64,000 nt of DNA from contig JANUWF010002278.1 in the NCBI GenBank assembly GCA_026120185.1, positions 1,518,501-1,582,500 of the forward strand, read 5' to 3'. Positions 23,869 to 35,234 of the stretch are shown in pieces. This DNA comes from Voacanga thouarsii (Eukaryota > Streptophyta > Magnoliopsida > Gentianales > Apocynaceae). The position numbers and the translations under genes are program-made. The notes below the pieces were generated by a model. The model was given only the letters and a program-made list of their open reading frames with translations, was not told where the DNA came from and did no database searches. Numbering within the stretch: the first letter of the stretch is position 1; each line of letters opens with the position of its first letter.

Positions 23869-25364
23869 TGATAGGGGCTAAATTAGTCATGTTTTTCCTA
23901 ATTATTTGAGGCTCTTTTATGATACATTTTATTCAATAACTAGTCAAATTCCTTCATATTTGAGATTTTAACCCTTGGAAAGGTATTTTGTGCATTATTT
24001 CAGATTTTAGGGGCAAAACGAAGCAAAAACGTCGCAAAACAGAATAGAGGCAGTGTCGGATAGGGAAGTGGAACTGGCGCCGGCCATGTTCTGATGACAC
24101 AAACTTCGAGGCGATGAAAATTGTTGAAACAGGGTGGAACCAAACCGAACCGGTGCCGGCTCCAGTAGCCAAGGCACCATCGGCTGCATTCTAGACACAT
24201 TGTGTGAAATTGAGAGAAATTGGCGAACAAAGAAAGAAAAAGAACACAACCGACGCTGGCTTTGGCAGCCAAGGCGGCGCTGATTGTGCTCTGAGGAAAA
24301 GATGGGATCTTGATTTTTCTATGCGGCTTTTGGTAATCTGTGGAGTTTTAGTATCTTTCTACTTCTACTTGGCCAGAAATATTATAGCAACGAGTTTAGG
24401 CAGTTCTTAAGCCTATGAATAGATGGAAAACACAAGGAAAAATGGGAGAATTCATAAATCATCATAGAAAATCACTCAAAATCAAAGGAGGAATTCTTCA
24501 ATTCAAGAAGGGTTGTACAAGAAGGTCTTCAAAGGAAGAAGAAGGAGGGTTGTCTATGAGTGCTTTCTTTTACTTTGTTTTCTTTCTGTTGAACAATGAT
24601 ATGCTAACTATTTTATTGTGGTTCGACATTGTTTTAGATATTCATGATTTTTAGAGTTATTTGATCTTTTGATTAATTAGTTGCTATTCTTGGTATTTGA
24701 TTACTTTTGCTTTTTTTTTTTACGAGATTAGTTGGTTGTTTCTCTCCATTAACTTATTGAACCAAAGGGGTTAATTGCTTAGAACTGGCAATTATTAATT
24801 GATGTCTTTCGAGACCAAGGGTTCATTGGTTTGCTTTATGTTTTAAATTTACTGAGACCAAGGGAATTTGATTAAGGATTATGTTTAATGTCTCTTTTGG
24901 ATGAATTAGTTGAGACGAGACCAAGTGATTCTGATTCATCGGGAAGATAGTGATTTCATGGATTGACCAAAGAAGTGAATCTATCTTAATCGTTCATGAT
25001 GCCAAGAAAATAATTAGTTATGATAATGGTTAAGTGCTTTAAGGTCATGTTTGTCAAAATAATGGTTTGAGTTACATAATTCTCCATCCTTGACATGCAT
25101 ATATTTTTATTTTATTTTTATTTTTATTTTATTTTATTTTTATTTTTATTTATTTTTCACTTTATTAAGTCGGTTAAACAATAAAAGAAAAGGGATTAAT
25201 GTATACTTGTTCCTTGAGGATCGACACTCGTTTGTACCCTATGCTATGTTAATGATGAGTACGCTTGCTCATATGTGTAATTTGGAGTTAATATTTTAAT
25301 GTAAACTTGATTGAGAATGTGCTTATTTTTATATGATTTTTATACCCAAATAATAAACACATGA
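23869..25364 (+). repeat. 5' LTR of the Athila-type element
   Basis: TGATAGGGGCTAAATTAGTC to AATAAACACATGA. It carries spaced GACCAAG motifs (24760-24930), a TATTTT-rich low-complexity tract (25100-25160) and the conserved GAGGATCGACACTCGTTTG near 25217. Short ORFs on the minus strand at 24000-24272 are GC-rich chance frames that recur at 29919-30286 in the other LTR. Confidence 0.88.
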
Positions 25365-25370
25365 AGTTTT

Positions 25371-25387
25371 TGGCGTCGTTGCCGAGG
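25371..25387 (+). other. Primer binding site, tRNA-Asp type
   Basis: TGGCGTCGTTGCCGAGG lies seven bases after the LTR end. It closely matches the TGGCGCCGTTGCCGGGG complement used by Athila-lineage gypsy elements. Confidence 0.85.
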
Positions 25388-25427
25388 AACAATATCATGA
25401 AAGCTTGGATTTTGTTGATTTAACCAT

Positions 25428-25540
25428 GTAAATAGGTAAATAGGTAAATATGTAAATATGTACAATTGTTCTTTATGTAACAAGGTGCCATCTTTTGTAT
25501 CTTTTGTATCTTGTGTATCCTTTGTATACCTTTGTATTCG
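25428..25540. repeat. Two short tandem repeats in the leader
   Basis: GTAAATAG/GTAAATAT occurs four times in a row (25428-25459). Shortly after, TTTGTATC-like units recur four or five times (about 25493-25540). Both lie in the untranslated leader between the PBS and the gene. The rest of the leader to 26720 shows no further structure. Confidence 0.8.
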
Positions 25541-26720
25541 AACTTACTAACTTTGACTATGCTCTCTTGCCTAACTTTGTATTCCTTTAATTTTGTTTTA
25601 ATTATGAATTCCGTTATCTAACTTATTTCTTATCTTTGCTAGGTCTTAGCCTTGGTACATGATCCAATGACCCGAAGATGATATAGTAGATTTTTTTTTT
25701 ATTTTATTTCATTCTTCATGAATCAGAGTGCATTATTCATCATTATTGTGTGTTAATCATTTTTATTAATTTTAAAAAAAAGTTGGAAACCGAATAGAAT
25801 GCAACCGATGCCGGCTAGGGCTAGGACCAGCGCTGATTCCTGTCGGGTAAGGCGCAACATATAGGCCATTTTGGTCACTTTTCTTTCAAATTCTCCAACT
25901 CCCTCTCAATGTCTCTCTAACCCGCACCGGCTTCACCTCTCGAACTTCCCAAAATTTGATTTTTCACCTCCTAATCACTTCTATAACATTTATCTACCTC
26001 TCTTTTGTTGATCCTACGAATCAAAATCTCAAAATCTTTCATTTTTGTATAACAACCTGACCTTCAATCCACAAGCAAGGAGCTTGGATTTCTGAAAAAA
26101 GCTTACATCTTTTGCTTGCCCATGCATACACGAGCACAAAGGTATGATTTTTATTCAATCCCTATGGTAAAAATGGTGTAGATGATTCTTTCTAATTTTA
26201 GGGATAATTTTGGCCAAAAATTGGGATTGTTTATGTTACCTTGAATTATGCATTATTCTTTCAGCTTTATGATTTTGGATAGATTAGGAGTTAATGGTTC
26301 TTGGATACTTGATTCATGCACATGATCATTATAAACTTCATTCATATATCTAAGGTTAGAGTTGTAGCTATTTATGATAGTTGAATAATTGCTACATACG
26401 GAACTTGAATTGTTTTTTACGTAATGCCATGATAATGCCTTCATTCATATAATCATGTATACTTGAATGCATTGGGGATATTCAACACGTTTGTTCTTTA
26501 TAGTGAGCTTTCCATGTATTCTTGTAGGTTGTGTTGAATTGATTGGAGGGGATTGAATTGATTGTTGATTGGAGTGTAATATACATTGAAGGAGTTTAGG
26601 CTTTGTGGTTGTGAGATTAGTTGAGGGTTGAGTATGAGTTGAGGATTGTGTTTGCAAAGGGTAGCTACACCCCATTTTAAGTCTTTGAACTCAATTGTTC
26701 TATCTTCCTTACTTGATAAC

Positions 26721-27931
26721 ATGTCTAGAGCAAGGGGTCATTCCTCTAAAAGGGCGAGAGCTTCCTCTTCCTTAGCCCCTTCATCTATCAACCCTTTGTT
26801 CCTTAGCCCAACTGAGTTTATTGATCCATCTTGTGAGGAATGGTACAATAGGAAAGCATCTAACAAAATCATTGTAGAACGTACTTTTGCACCTACTCTA
26901 GACCGTGCCTTTAAATTAGGAATGATGTTTAGGAGGCTAGGATGGGGTTCGATAGTACAGATGAAAGGGAAGTATTGTCCAGTGCTCATCAAGAAATTTT
27001 ATGCTAATATAGTTGACAAGAGCAATAAACACCTCCCCCATATTGAAACGAGAGTGAAAGGAATCCCCATTGTCATCACCCAAAATCAATTAGCTAATCT
27101 TCTCCAGGTGTTTGATGATGATTCTTAGCAAATGATAGACGTGAACAATCAAAAAAATCTTTCTAACCCGAATTGGGATGCCAGTGGGACTAGAGCCACT
27201 CTAGGATTGTATAAGCATAATGCATTTCAAGCCAACAGATTCTATTCGAATAATGATCTTGCTACCAACTTTAGAGCTCTAGTCTATATGTTAGGGTTCA
27301 ATGTTGTACCCCGAGCTAGTGGATTTAATAAGCCCCGACTTATTGACACCTACATTTTACATCGGATGATGAACATTCTACCTATCCCTCTTGCACCCTT
27401 GATTATAAAATCCATTAGGGATGTGGTTCATCACCGTCTCTCTACAAAAGCCTTCGTCTTCCCTCTAGTTATAATGAAAATTCTGAAAGATTTTGGGTTA
27501 GTCTTGGGGAAGAACTGATGGAGGCTACCACTGAGCACGAAATGGTTACGGAACAAACTCTAATGAGTTGTGGGTAAAAGTACAGCCAGGAGTTGAAAAA
27601 GTGGCTAGCCCCATATGAGGTTAGACATCCCGGTCAGGTTAGGCCACCCACTGTGGAGGAGGAACAACCACCGCCACCGGCACGTGCACGAGCTAGTAGT
27701 TCTCAGTACTAACCCCGGACTAACTTTGAGACTACTATGCTAGGATAGTTAGCCCAGCAAACGGAGATGCTCCTACACTTGCAGGGATGCATGGATGACA
27801 TGGCGAGACAGCAAGCTACTATAGAGCAGCAATCGATTGAATGAAGGTAGCATTCTTCCGGGCAACATGGTGGTAAGGGAACTTCCACACCGGCTGATAA
27901 TGATGAGGATGATGATGAGGAGGAGGACTAA
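26721..27931 (+). pseudogene. Gag-like 'putative plant transposon protein' gene, broken
   Basis: ATG at 26721 opens a Ser/Arg-rich start (MSRARGHSSKRARASSS). A conserved-looking domain follows, with FKLGMMFRRLGWGS, KFYANIVD and VKGIPIVITQNQLANLL (about residues 70-130). I believe this is the plant-specific family often labelled putative plant transposon protein, found in pol-less Athila-like elements. TAG at 27126-27128 interrupts it, but the same frame stays open to 27518. One frame change near 27515 leads to a C-terminal part with Pro-rich (EEEQPPPPARARAS), Gln-rich (about 27735-27835) and acidic (DNDEDDDEEED) segments, ending at TAA 27929-27931. Five more stops are present. Role unknown; a gag-like structural or nucleic-acid-binding function is inference from position. 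Confidence 0.65.
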
Positions 27932-28248
27932 TGATGTTTGTCCACACTTTCTCGATCACTCTTGTTTTTCCTTTATCTTTTAATGTCTTTTCTAGTTAGT
28001 TTTTTATTTTTTTTTCTTTCTTCGTTTGTACTATTTTCTTTCTTTTATTTTTGATTTATTTTTCTTTTCTAGTTTTTATGCTTTGGTGTGCATTTTTCTT
28101 TTAGGTACTTTGCCAAAGCCTCTTTCTTCCAGAATTCAGGTCTTGTACAGCATATTGCACAATAAATAGAAGTATTGTCTTTCTTATCTCTTCTCCTTTA
28201 TATTTTTGGTCCCATGGCATTGTTTATTCCTTGTTATATTTATTTGGC

Positions 28249-28283
28249 CATTGAGGACAATGTCAAGTTTAACTTTGGAGGAG
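28249..28283 (+). other. Internal hairpin followed by purine-rich tract
   Basis: CATTG-AGGA-CAATG is a 5-bp stem with a 4-base loop. Nine bases later comes AACTTTGGAGGAG. It copies in outline the hairpin plus polypurine tract just before the 3' LTR (29755-29793), sharing the TTGAGGACAA core. Confidence 0.6.
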
Positions 28284-28799
28284 TGATTTGATTGAAGATT
28301 CTTCTATGTATGCATATACTTTAACCTGTATGCATATACTTTATCCTTCTTGTGAGCAAAATTTTCAAAATTTTTTCTGATTTTCTTTGAGATTTCAAGC
28401 TGTATTTTTAATGCATGTCTTTATGATGGATTATAGAGTATATGTTCTATATCATTTATGGCTTATGCATGACTCTTTGCACGCACTTGGACTAAGTAGT
28501 TCTTGATAAAATGCTATACATTATTCTTAAACTTATTTTTCCACTAAAATTCATAGAGTATTCTAGAACTTACTCGAATATCTCTCGAGACGAAATAAGA
28601 AAGACATTCATGATTTATCTTAGAGATGATGGCAATAGGCCTTCTTTGGATAGTTTGAGCTTTTCAAGCCTACCTATTTTTATATTATCCCTAGTGCATA
28701 TTTTGAGCCTAAATTGTTGATTTCGTTCTTTAAAACTCGTTATCATACTTTGTCCATTGCTTGTTTCTGAGAGTTTGAATAATTTTCTAAATCTTTATG

Positions 28800-29260
28800 C
28801 TCTTGATAGATGAAAGTATATGAAGGAGAATGCTGAGGGAGAATAAAAGGGAGAAAGATCATGACTCGTTACTTTTAGTCATGTATCAATAGTTGTGTTG
28901 AGCTGGAAAGAGAAAAGAAAGAGAAGAAAGAGAAAAGAGAGATTGAAAACAAGAAAGAAAAACAGAAAGTTGCTAAAAGAAAGAGAAGAAAGTGAGAAAC
29001 TGAGAAAGAAAAGAAAAGCAGTAGTGAAAAACAAAAGATGAGTGAAAGAAAGACAAAAGAAAATTGAGAGAGAAAAGATAAGAAAGATCACAAGAGGAAT
29101 GGTGATTGAGTTGTAAAAATTGAGTTCACATCAAATCCTAGACACCATTGTTGAAAATATGAGTGATTTTGTGAAAAATAGAGAAGAGTTGATGAAGGAA
29201 GTGAAAAGATGAGAAAGAAGAAGAAAAGGAGAGAAAATGCAAGATTTTCTTTATGTGAAT
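28800..29260 (+). repeat. Purine-rich tract (GAAA/AGAGA)
   Basis: About 450 bases with long runs of A and G, for example AAAGAGAAGAAAGAGAAAAG. There is no coding signal; the mirror ORF on the minus strand at 28879-29091 (Leu/Phe/Ser only) is a composition artefact. The surrounding stretches, 27932-28800 and 29260-29750, are AT-rich with no gene. Confidence 0.85.
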
Positions 29261-29754
29261 TGTAATTGCTAAATAAGGTTATGGGGTTTGATTGATTTTA
29301 GGAATAGGAGATCAAGAAGAGTTTGGAAATTATTGATACATTTTGTTTATCCTTTTCTTGTGAGCTGTCGGCTTCTTTGATATTTGATTCTCCTATTTCC
29401 TTCATTTGATAACCTATATTAAAAGCCTTTAGCCTTACATTACAAGCTTAAAAATCTAACTTGACCTGAGTAGAATCGTGATATGTCTCGGATTAGTGGA
29501 GAGAGTGTGTGAAAAGTAAGCAAATGGTATGTATTTTCTTTTTTAACTAAATTCTTTCAAATGATTTGAGAATATTGTTAAGTATTGAGATGGTTCTACT
29601 AAGTCATTATTCACTTACACAAGTCATGTCTTTGTTGTGAAGAATGTAGTAGCATGTGATTTATATTCTTGAATGAAGGAAGCATTAGAGATATTGTTTT
29701 GAAATTGATTGAGTGATTTGTAAAACCTTGTGTTTTCCCACTTGTTTTTGATAC

Positions 29755-29793
29755 TTTGCTTGAGGACAAGCAAAAAGCTAAGTGTGGGGGAAT
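29755..29793 (+). other. Hairpin plus polypurine tract before the 3' LTR
   Basis: TTTGCTTG-AGGA-CAAGCAAA is a perfect 8-bp stem with a 4-base loop (29755-29774). It is followed by AGTGTGGGGGAAT, the plus-strand primer, which abuts the LTR start TGATAAGGGC. Related sequences are typical of Athila-like elements. Confidence 0.8.
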
Positions 29794-31321
29794 TGATAAG
29801 GGCTAAATTAATCATGTTTTTTCGAGTTATTTGGGGCTCTTTTGTGATACATTTTATTCAATAACTAATCATATGCCATCATATTTAAAATTTTACAATT
29901 GGAAAGGTATTTTGTGCTTTATTTCAGATTTAAGAGGTAAAATAAAGCAAAAACATCACAAAACAGAATAGAGACGGCACCGGACAGGGCAGTGGAATTG
30001 GCGCTGGCCATGTGCTGATGACACAAACTTCGAGATGATGAAAAATTGTTGAAATAGGGTGGAACCGAACCGAACTGGTGCCGGCTCCAGTAGCCAAGGC
30101 GCTGCTGGCAGCATTCTGGACACAGTGCATGAAATAGAGAAAAATCGGCGAACAAAGAAAGAAACATAACAAAACCGGTGCTGGCTTTGGCAGCCATGGC
30201 GGCACCGATTGTGCTTTGAGGAAAAGACGGGATCTTGATTTTTCTACGCGATTTTTGATAATCTGTGGAATTTTAGTATCTTTCACTTCTACTCGGCCAG
30301 AAACATTATACCAATGAGTTTAGGCACTTCTTAAACCTATAAATAGATAGAAAACACAAGGGAAATGGGGAGAATTCATAGATCATCATAGAAAATTACT
30401 CAAAATCAAAGGATGAATTCTTCAATATGTGAAGGGTTGTACAAGAAGGTCTTCAAAGGAAGAAGAAGGAGAGTTGCCTATGAGTGCTTTCTTTTACTTT
30501 ATTTTCTTTTTCTTGAACAATGATATGTTAATTATTTTATTGTGGTTCGACATTGTTTTAGATATTCATGATTTTTAGAGTTATTTGATCTTTTGATTAA
30601 TTAGTTGTTATTCTTGGTATTTGATTACTTGTACTTTTTTTTACGAGATTAGTTGGTTGTTTCTCTCCATTAAGTTACTGGACAAAGGGGGTTGATGGTG
30701 GTTTCAAGTCATTAATTTCTATCTGTTAGCTATTAACTTACTGGACCAAGGTAGTTTTTTGCTTAGAACTGGTAATTAAAGGTTAATTGATTTCTTCCGA
30801 GACCATGGGTTCATTGGTTAGCTTCATATTTTAAATTTACTGAGACCAAGGGAATTTGATTAAGGATTATGTTTAATGCATATTTTGGATGAATTAGTTG
30901 AGACGAGACCAAGTGATTCTGATTCATTGAGAAGATAGTGATTTCATGGATTGACCAAAGAAGTGAATCTATCTTAATCCTTCATGAAGCCAAGAGAATA
31001 ATTAGTTGTGCTAATAGTTAAGTGCTTTAAGGTCATGTTTGTAAAAATAATGGTTTGAGTAACATAATTCTCCATCTTTGACATGTATATATTTTTATTT
31101 TATTTTCCTTTTTATTTTTTTCACTTTATTGAGTCGGTTAAAAAATGAAAGAAAATGGATTAATGTATACTTGTTCCTTGAGGATCAACACTCATTTGAA
31201 CCCTATGCTATGATGAGTACACTTGCTCATATGTGTAATTTGAGGTTAACGTTTTAATGTAAACTTGATTGGGAATGTTTTTTTTTTATATGATTTTTAT
31301 ACCCAAATAAAAAACACATCA
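29794..31321 (+). repeat. 3' LTR of the Athila-type element
   Basis: TGATAAGGGCTAAATTAATC to AAAAACACATCA. The whole length aligns with 23869-25364. It includes one extra GACAAAGG segment (about 30675-30760) that the 5' LTR lacks but the solo LTR at 12674 has. So the 5' LTR has lost sequence. Confidence 0.88.
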
Positions 31322-31467
31322 AGAACCTATATCCTGAACCCTTTATCGAATGGCACCAGCAGAGTTGAAGGAATTAAACTAGCAGCTAGAGGAATTGGGG
31401 AAGCAGGGTTATATAAGACGTAGCACGTCACCTTAAGGAGCTCTAGTGCTATTTGTGAAGAAGAAGG
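31322..31467 (+). pseudogene. pol: gypsy RT start fragment (unit 1)
   Basis: The fragment corresponds to the start of [10 protein letters not shown], then GYIRRSTSP and FVKKK, with TAG and TAA stops. It is cut at GAAGG (31463-31467) by copia C2. The same fragment, cut at the same base by the same copia family, is at 38196-38343. Confidence 0.85.
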
Positions 31468-33176
31468 TGTTAGTGTTTTGCTCTAGAGGCAGTCGCTTGT
31501 AAACTGCATAGGACACTTTTGTCTTCCAATAAAAGGCTTTATTTATCTTTCAATTTATTTTATGTAAAATAACTATTAGATAAAGTCCCTAGTATAACAC
31601 TGTGTTAAGGAAATCATGATATAGATCATGATGTGAGATTCCTACTACACTGTATAGTGTTGGTATTTAAATAATCCCTAGTCATAGTATTAATGAGACA
31701 AGAACATCATTAATGCGTTAAGACTAGCACGTGTTAGATTTCCTGATCTGATCAGGCAGTGGTTCTCATATCCATAAGTATTGAGATATTCAAAGTTAAC
31801 ACGTGGATGCTTGTTAATAGAACAAGTACATTAGATGACCTGACTATGAGATAATCACATGGATAACTATGTAGCACTTGTGCTAGAATCTTGCTATAGA
31901 AAATGTGCAAGAATCCTTAAACTTGGGATCTTCAAGGTACTTTGTTTGTTGATCATTGTACTTTAATTGCAATCTCTAGAGCTAGATCGATGGCAACCTA
32001 TAAGATAGATATTGGGTACAATGTGAGGTAAACAAAAGTAGTTGAAAGGGTCAATAAAGAATTCACCATTCTTAATAGTATGGGTGAAAATCTCACTGCC
32101 ACTTGTAGGAATTACTACTCATGAAATCCTTAGCCAAGGTTATTGTGCATTGAAAACAATTCCAATTGATACACATGTTAAGTAGTGGATTCCTGGTACA
32201 AGTACTAATATATTCAAGGCAGAATTAATATATATTATGGAGAGAGTTGGGACTAATTCTATACTCCAAACCAAATGAGGTATTGTATGGTGAAATGAGT
32301 TTATTGCACTATAATTTTTTATTAAAGGGTTCATGTCAACCCACTTGACTTTCTGGATTCTTGGATGGTCAAGATGTATTGCTAGATACTGCTCATCATC
32401 TGCTAAATATGGGTTTATTAATTGATGAATTAATAAACCAATTTTGTTTTGAATTAATAGTTTAATTCATTTTTTTAAGGATTATTAATCTAAAAAATGT
32501 TTGGATTAATTCATATTCACTACCAATAGACTGAGAAACCTGATAAGTTACACACAATAGAAGATTATGTACTCGAGATGTTATATGATAACATTATGGG
32601 TTAATCATGAGAATTAGAAGTTATTTGGACTAAATTATAATTATTTATAATTTTTGGACCAAATTATAATTATAAGAACTTAAAGGTTCTAATTACAATT
32701 TGATGAATTCTAATTTGATTAGAATTCAAATAGGAAGCTTTTTACGTGAGGTTTAGCATTTTTTTCCCTCAGAAGGTTGTGATCGGTGTGATCTTTTGTG
32801 AGGTACAGAAGACGTTTTTGGTAAGCTCACAGGAAAAATGAAAACCCTCACAGAAAAATCTTCTCTCTCTCTTCTCTGGTTTTATCCTAGGTGCCACTCT
32901 TCTCTTCTAGCATAGAGATTTGGCTTCTTGAGTTTCCTCTTTGTGGACACTGCTGGAGGGAGTTTAAGACTTGGAGTCCAGTAGCGACGTCAAGGATCTC
33001 TGGTATTGCTAGATCGCTCCTCAATAGAAGGAAGAAAATTTTAAACGACAGAGATATCACTGAAGGTATATCTTCTTGCTTTTGATCTGTTTATCCCACA
33101 TGCATGCGGTCGTCTTGCTAAGAATCCTTAGTTTCTGCTATATAATGCATATATGATGCACGTATGGATTGTAACA
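31468..33176 (+). repeat. 5' LTR of C2 (1.7 kb)
   Basis: TGTTAGTGTTTTGCTCTAGAGGC to ACGTATGGATTGTAACA, preceded by GAAGG. The family occurs three times: here, 38344-40050, and 48385-50093 on the minus strand. No gene is present; a CT-rich tract (32862-32880) lies near the probable transcribed start. Confidence 0.9.
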
Positions 33177-33177
33177 G

Positions 33178-33189
33178 TGGTATCAGAGC
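33178..33189 (+). other. Primer binding site of C2, tRNA-iMet type
   Basis: TGGTATCAGAGC, exact match to the usual plant iMet-type site, one base after the LTR end. Confidence 0.9.
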
Positions 33190-33653
33190 CTCTTATATGT
33201 GATGGATGGACATTTAATCACCATGAAAGTTGTTTCAATTTCCGTCTCTGTTTTTCACTTCTTGATACGATCATGCTTTTGGAAAATATTTTATGTTGTT
33301 TTTGTTTATCTATGTCTGAAATTGTTTCACGCATATGTTTGGATCATAGAAAATGTTTCTGTGGTTTGTTTGATTAAGAATTTTAAGTCTCTCTCATGTG
33401 TCCCTGAAGAATTGTAGACTGTACTATTTTTTTTTTTTTTTACATTGATTTTTGAAGATCGTGGATTTACTGAATTGTTTTAGGTTCTGTAAAGGTTACA
33501 TAATGTTTTCCTATGAGAAAGATATATTTTTTTTAATTCGTTTCCTTCCACTGTGAAAAAAATGAGATGTTCGCTCAGTGTCTATTGAAGACGATGAACA
33601 GGATTTTTTTTTTAAAAGGTTTTTTTTGCTGCCTAAGCCGTAGCTCGTTGGAG

Positions 33654-33669
33654 CCAAGCCATGGCTTGG
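33654..33669. other. 16-bp perfect palindrome in the C2 leader
   Basis: CCAAGCCATGGCTTGG lies in an unusually GC-rich patch (33630-33715) of an otherwise AT-rich leader, about 465 bases after the PBS. AGCTC/GAGC pieces around it could extend the pairing. Confidence 0.75.
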
Positions 33670-33929
33670 AGCCGTTGCAAGCTCAGGCCATGTTGCTCGG
33701 AGCTTGAGGCCATATTTGATTATGGGAAGACTGTATTTTGTCCTTTTGTGGGATAAATTAAAAAAAAAAAGGAAATTCATTTCGGTCGTTTTCAGTCGAT
33801 TGAAGGAAAGTAATCTTTTTTTCCCCTATTCCTTTCCCTTTTTCCTTCTTTTGCCAAAGCATTCCATTATTATTATTATTATTATTGGTAAGGGAGTAAA
33901 TTTCAAATTTGGCTTTGGAAGTTAATTAT

Positions 33930-34186
33930 CTAAAATAGTGATTTTGGATATGTAAAAATAAATAAATAAATTGAGACTTATAATTTGGGATAAATTTGTA
34001 TTTTAGAAGTTAATATATTTTCTAAAATATTGATTTTAGATTATATATTATTATTTAATTCCTAAAATATGATTTTAGTAATTAATAAGTTTTCTAAAAT
34101 GTTGATTTTAGATTTTATCCTAATTAAATTTATAGAATTTGATTTTAGAAATAAAATCTAAAATATTAATTTTAGAAATTAAATCT
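33930..34186. repeat. Repeated palindromic motif CTAAAAT-n-ATTTTAG
   Basis: Five copies, each a short inverted repeat such as CTAAAATATTGATTTTAG, occur at about 33930, 34022, 34062, 34094 and 34148-34175. They lie in the untranslated leader, where no other coding or RNA signal is seen. The remaining leader to 35234 holds two copies of GCTAACCCAAGCATA (about 34796 and 34909) and no gene. Confidence 0.75.
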
Positions 34187-35234
34187 AATTTTATTTTATT
34201 CTTCCATGATAAAATTTTTTGGAATGATAAAATTATATGTTTAATTATTGTTTAAGTATAATCAATGGCATGGTGAATGGTTATGGACTAAAATTGAACT
34301 ATATCTGTTCATGCATTTTTTTTTCAGTTTTAGTTTTTATTAAATAGGACGTGCGGGTCCTGCCTTTTCTAAAATTCTTGTGTAATTCTCTTCTCATCTA
34401 ACTCCCCTCGAATGTGACTCAAGGTTTCTTTATTTAGGAAATTTATGTAGTTAGATTACATAGGTTAGATAGGGATATAATTATTTTAATTTTGGAGATG
34501 CCGACCATAACAAGACAAGAGGGTAAAATCCTCTACTTAAAACATGCATGAACACATAGGGTTAACCAAGTTAATTTTCTTTTGGCTTGAGAAAATTAAT
34601 TTAGGAAAAGTCCATAACCATATCACGTAATCGCTTTATTATCACGATTATCATTTTATGAGATTAATTGATGTAATTTATGCATGTCATTTGATGAAGT
34701 CATTAAAAGGAATAAATCCCTCAATTAATATTAAACATAATTCCTTCCGTTAATATAGTAAGAACGAGAGTCTTTTTTCGAGACCAGGTTGTTGGGCTAA
34801 CCCAAGCATACTCGATATCGGGCATGTTCAAGCTATGGAATTAAATTATTAAGGAATTAAATTCTTGATTAATGGGTCGGGTTTAACTAAATTTTTTATC
34901 CTGGTTGCGCTAACCCAAGCATAAAGAAATTTAGAGGAAATATTAGGGTAGCCCAAAAGGCTTTCAGATTAAAGGATGTTAATCACCTAATGATCCGGGA
35001 ATTACATACGAGGTAATTGGTATTGGATACCTACCAAGGTTATTCTTGAGAAATTTGGATATTGGTCTACTAGGAAAGCTTCCAACAGGTTTTCCCAAAT
35101 CAATAGTGGGGGCTATTGGTTTGAGTAAAATAGTGGAATGAGAACGCGGTTAATTAAAGACCTAATTATTTGCATCACAAGTACATATACACTTAGCTAA
35201 TCTTTTCTATCTTTACATCTAGGTCACATGCATC

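Larger units (their letters stand above)
23869..31321 (+). mobile_element. Pol-less Athila-type LTR element with one gag-like gene
   Basis: A 7.45-kb element with LTRs of about 1.5 kb, a tRNA-Asp-type PBS, a single gene and a GTGGGGGAAT tract before the 3' LTR. The TSD is AGAAT (23864-23868) and AGAAC (31322-31326), with one mismatch. It interrupts gypsy gag; the duplicate at 38190 shows the uninterrupted sequence. No protease, RT or integrase is found in its 4.4-kb interior, so it would depend on an autonomous Athila-like partner. LTRs differ at many sites, so it is not recent. Confidence 0.87.

Noticed and set aside
24000..24272. Overlapping minus-strand ORFs, repeated at 29919-30286
   Set aside because: They recur only because both are copies of one LTR. 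Frames carry different stops and no motif is recognisable.
28879..29091. Minus-strand Leu/Phe/Ser-rich ORF as a membrane protein
   Set aside because: It is the mirror of the purine-rich tract; its composition alone explains the open frame and hydrophobic look.
33153..33417. Two overlapping ORFs after the C2 PBS as a protein
   Set aside because: They lie in a long untranslated leader, lack motifs, and precede the clear gag start at 35235.
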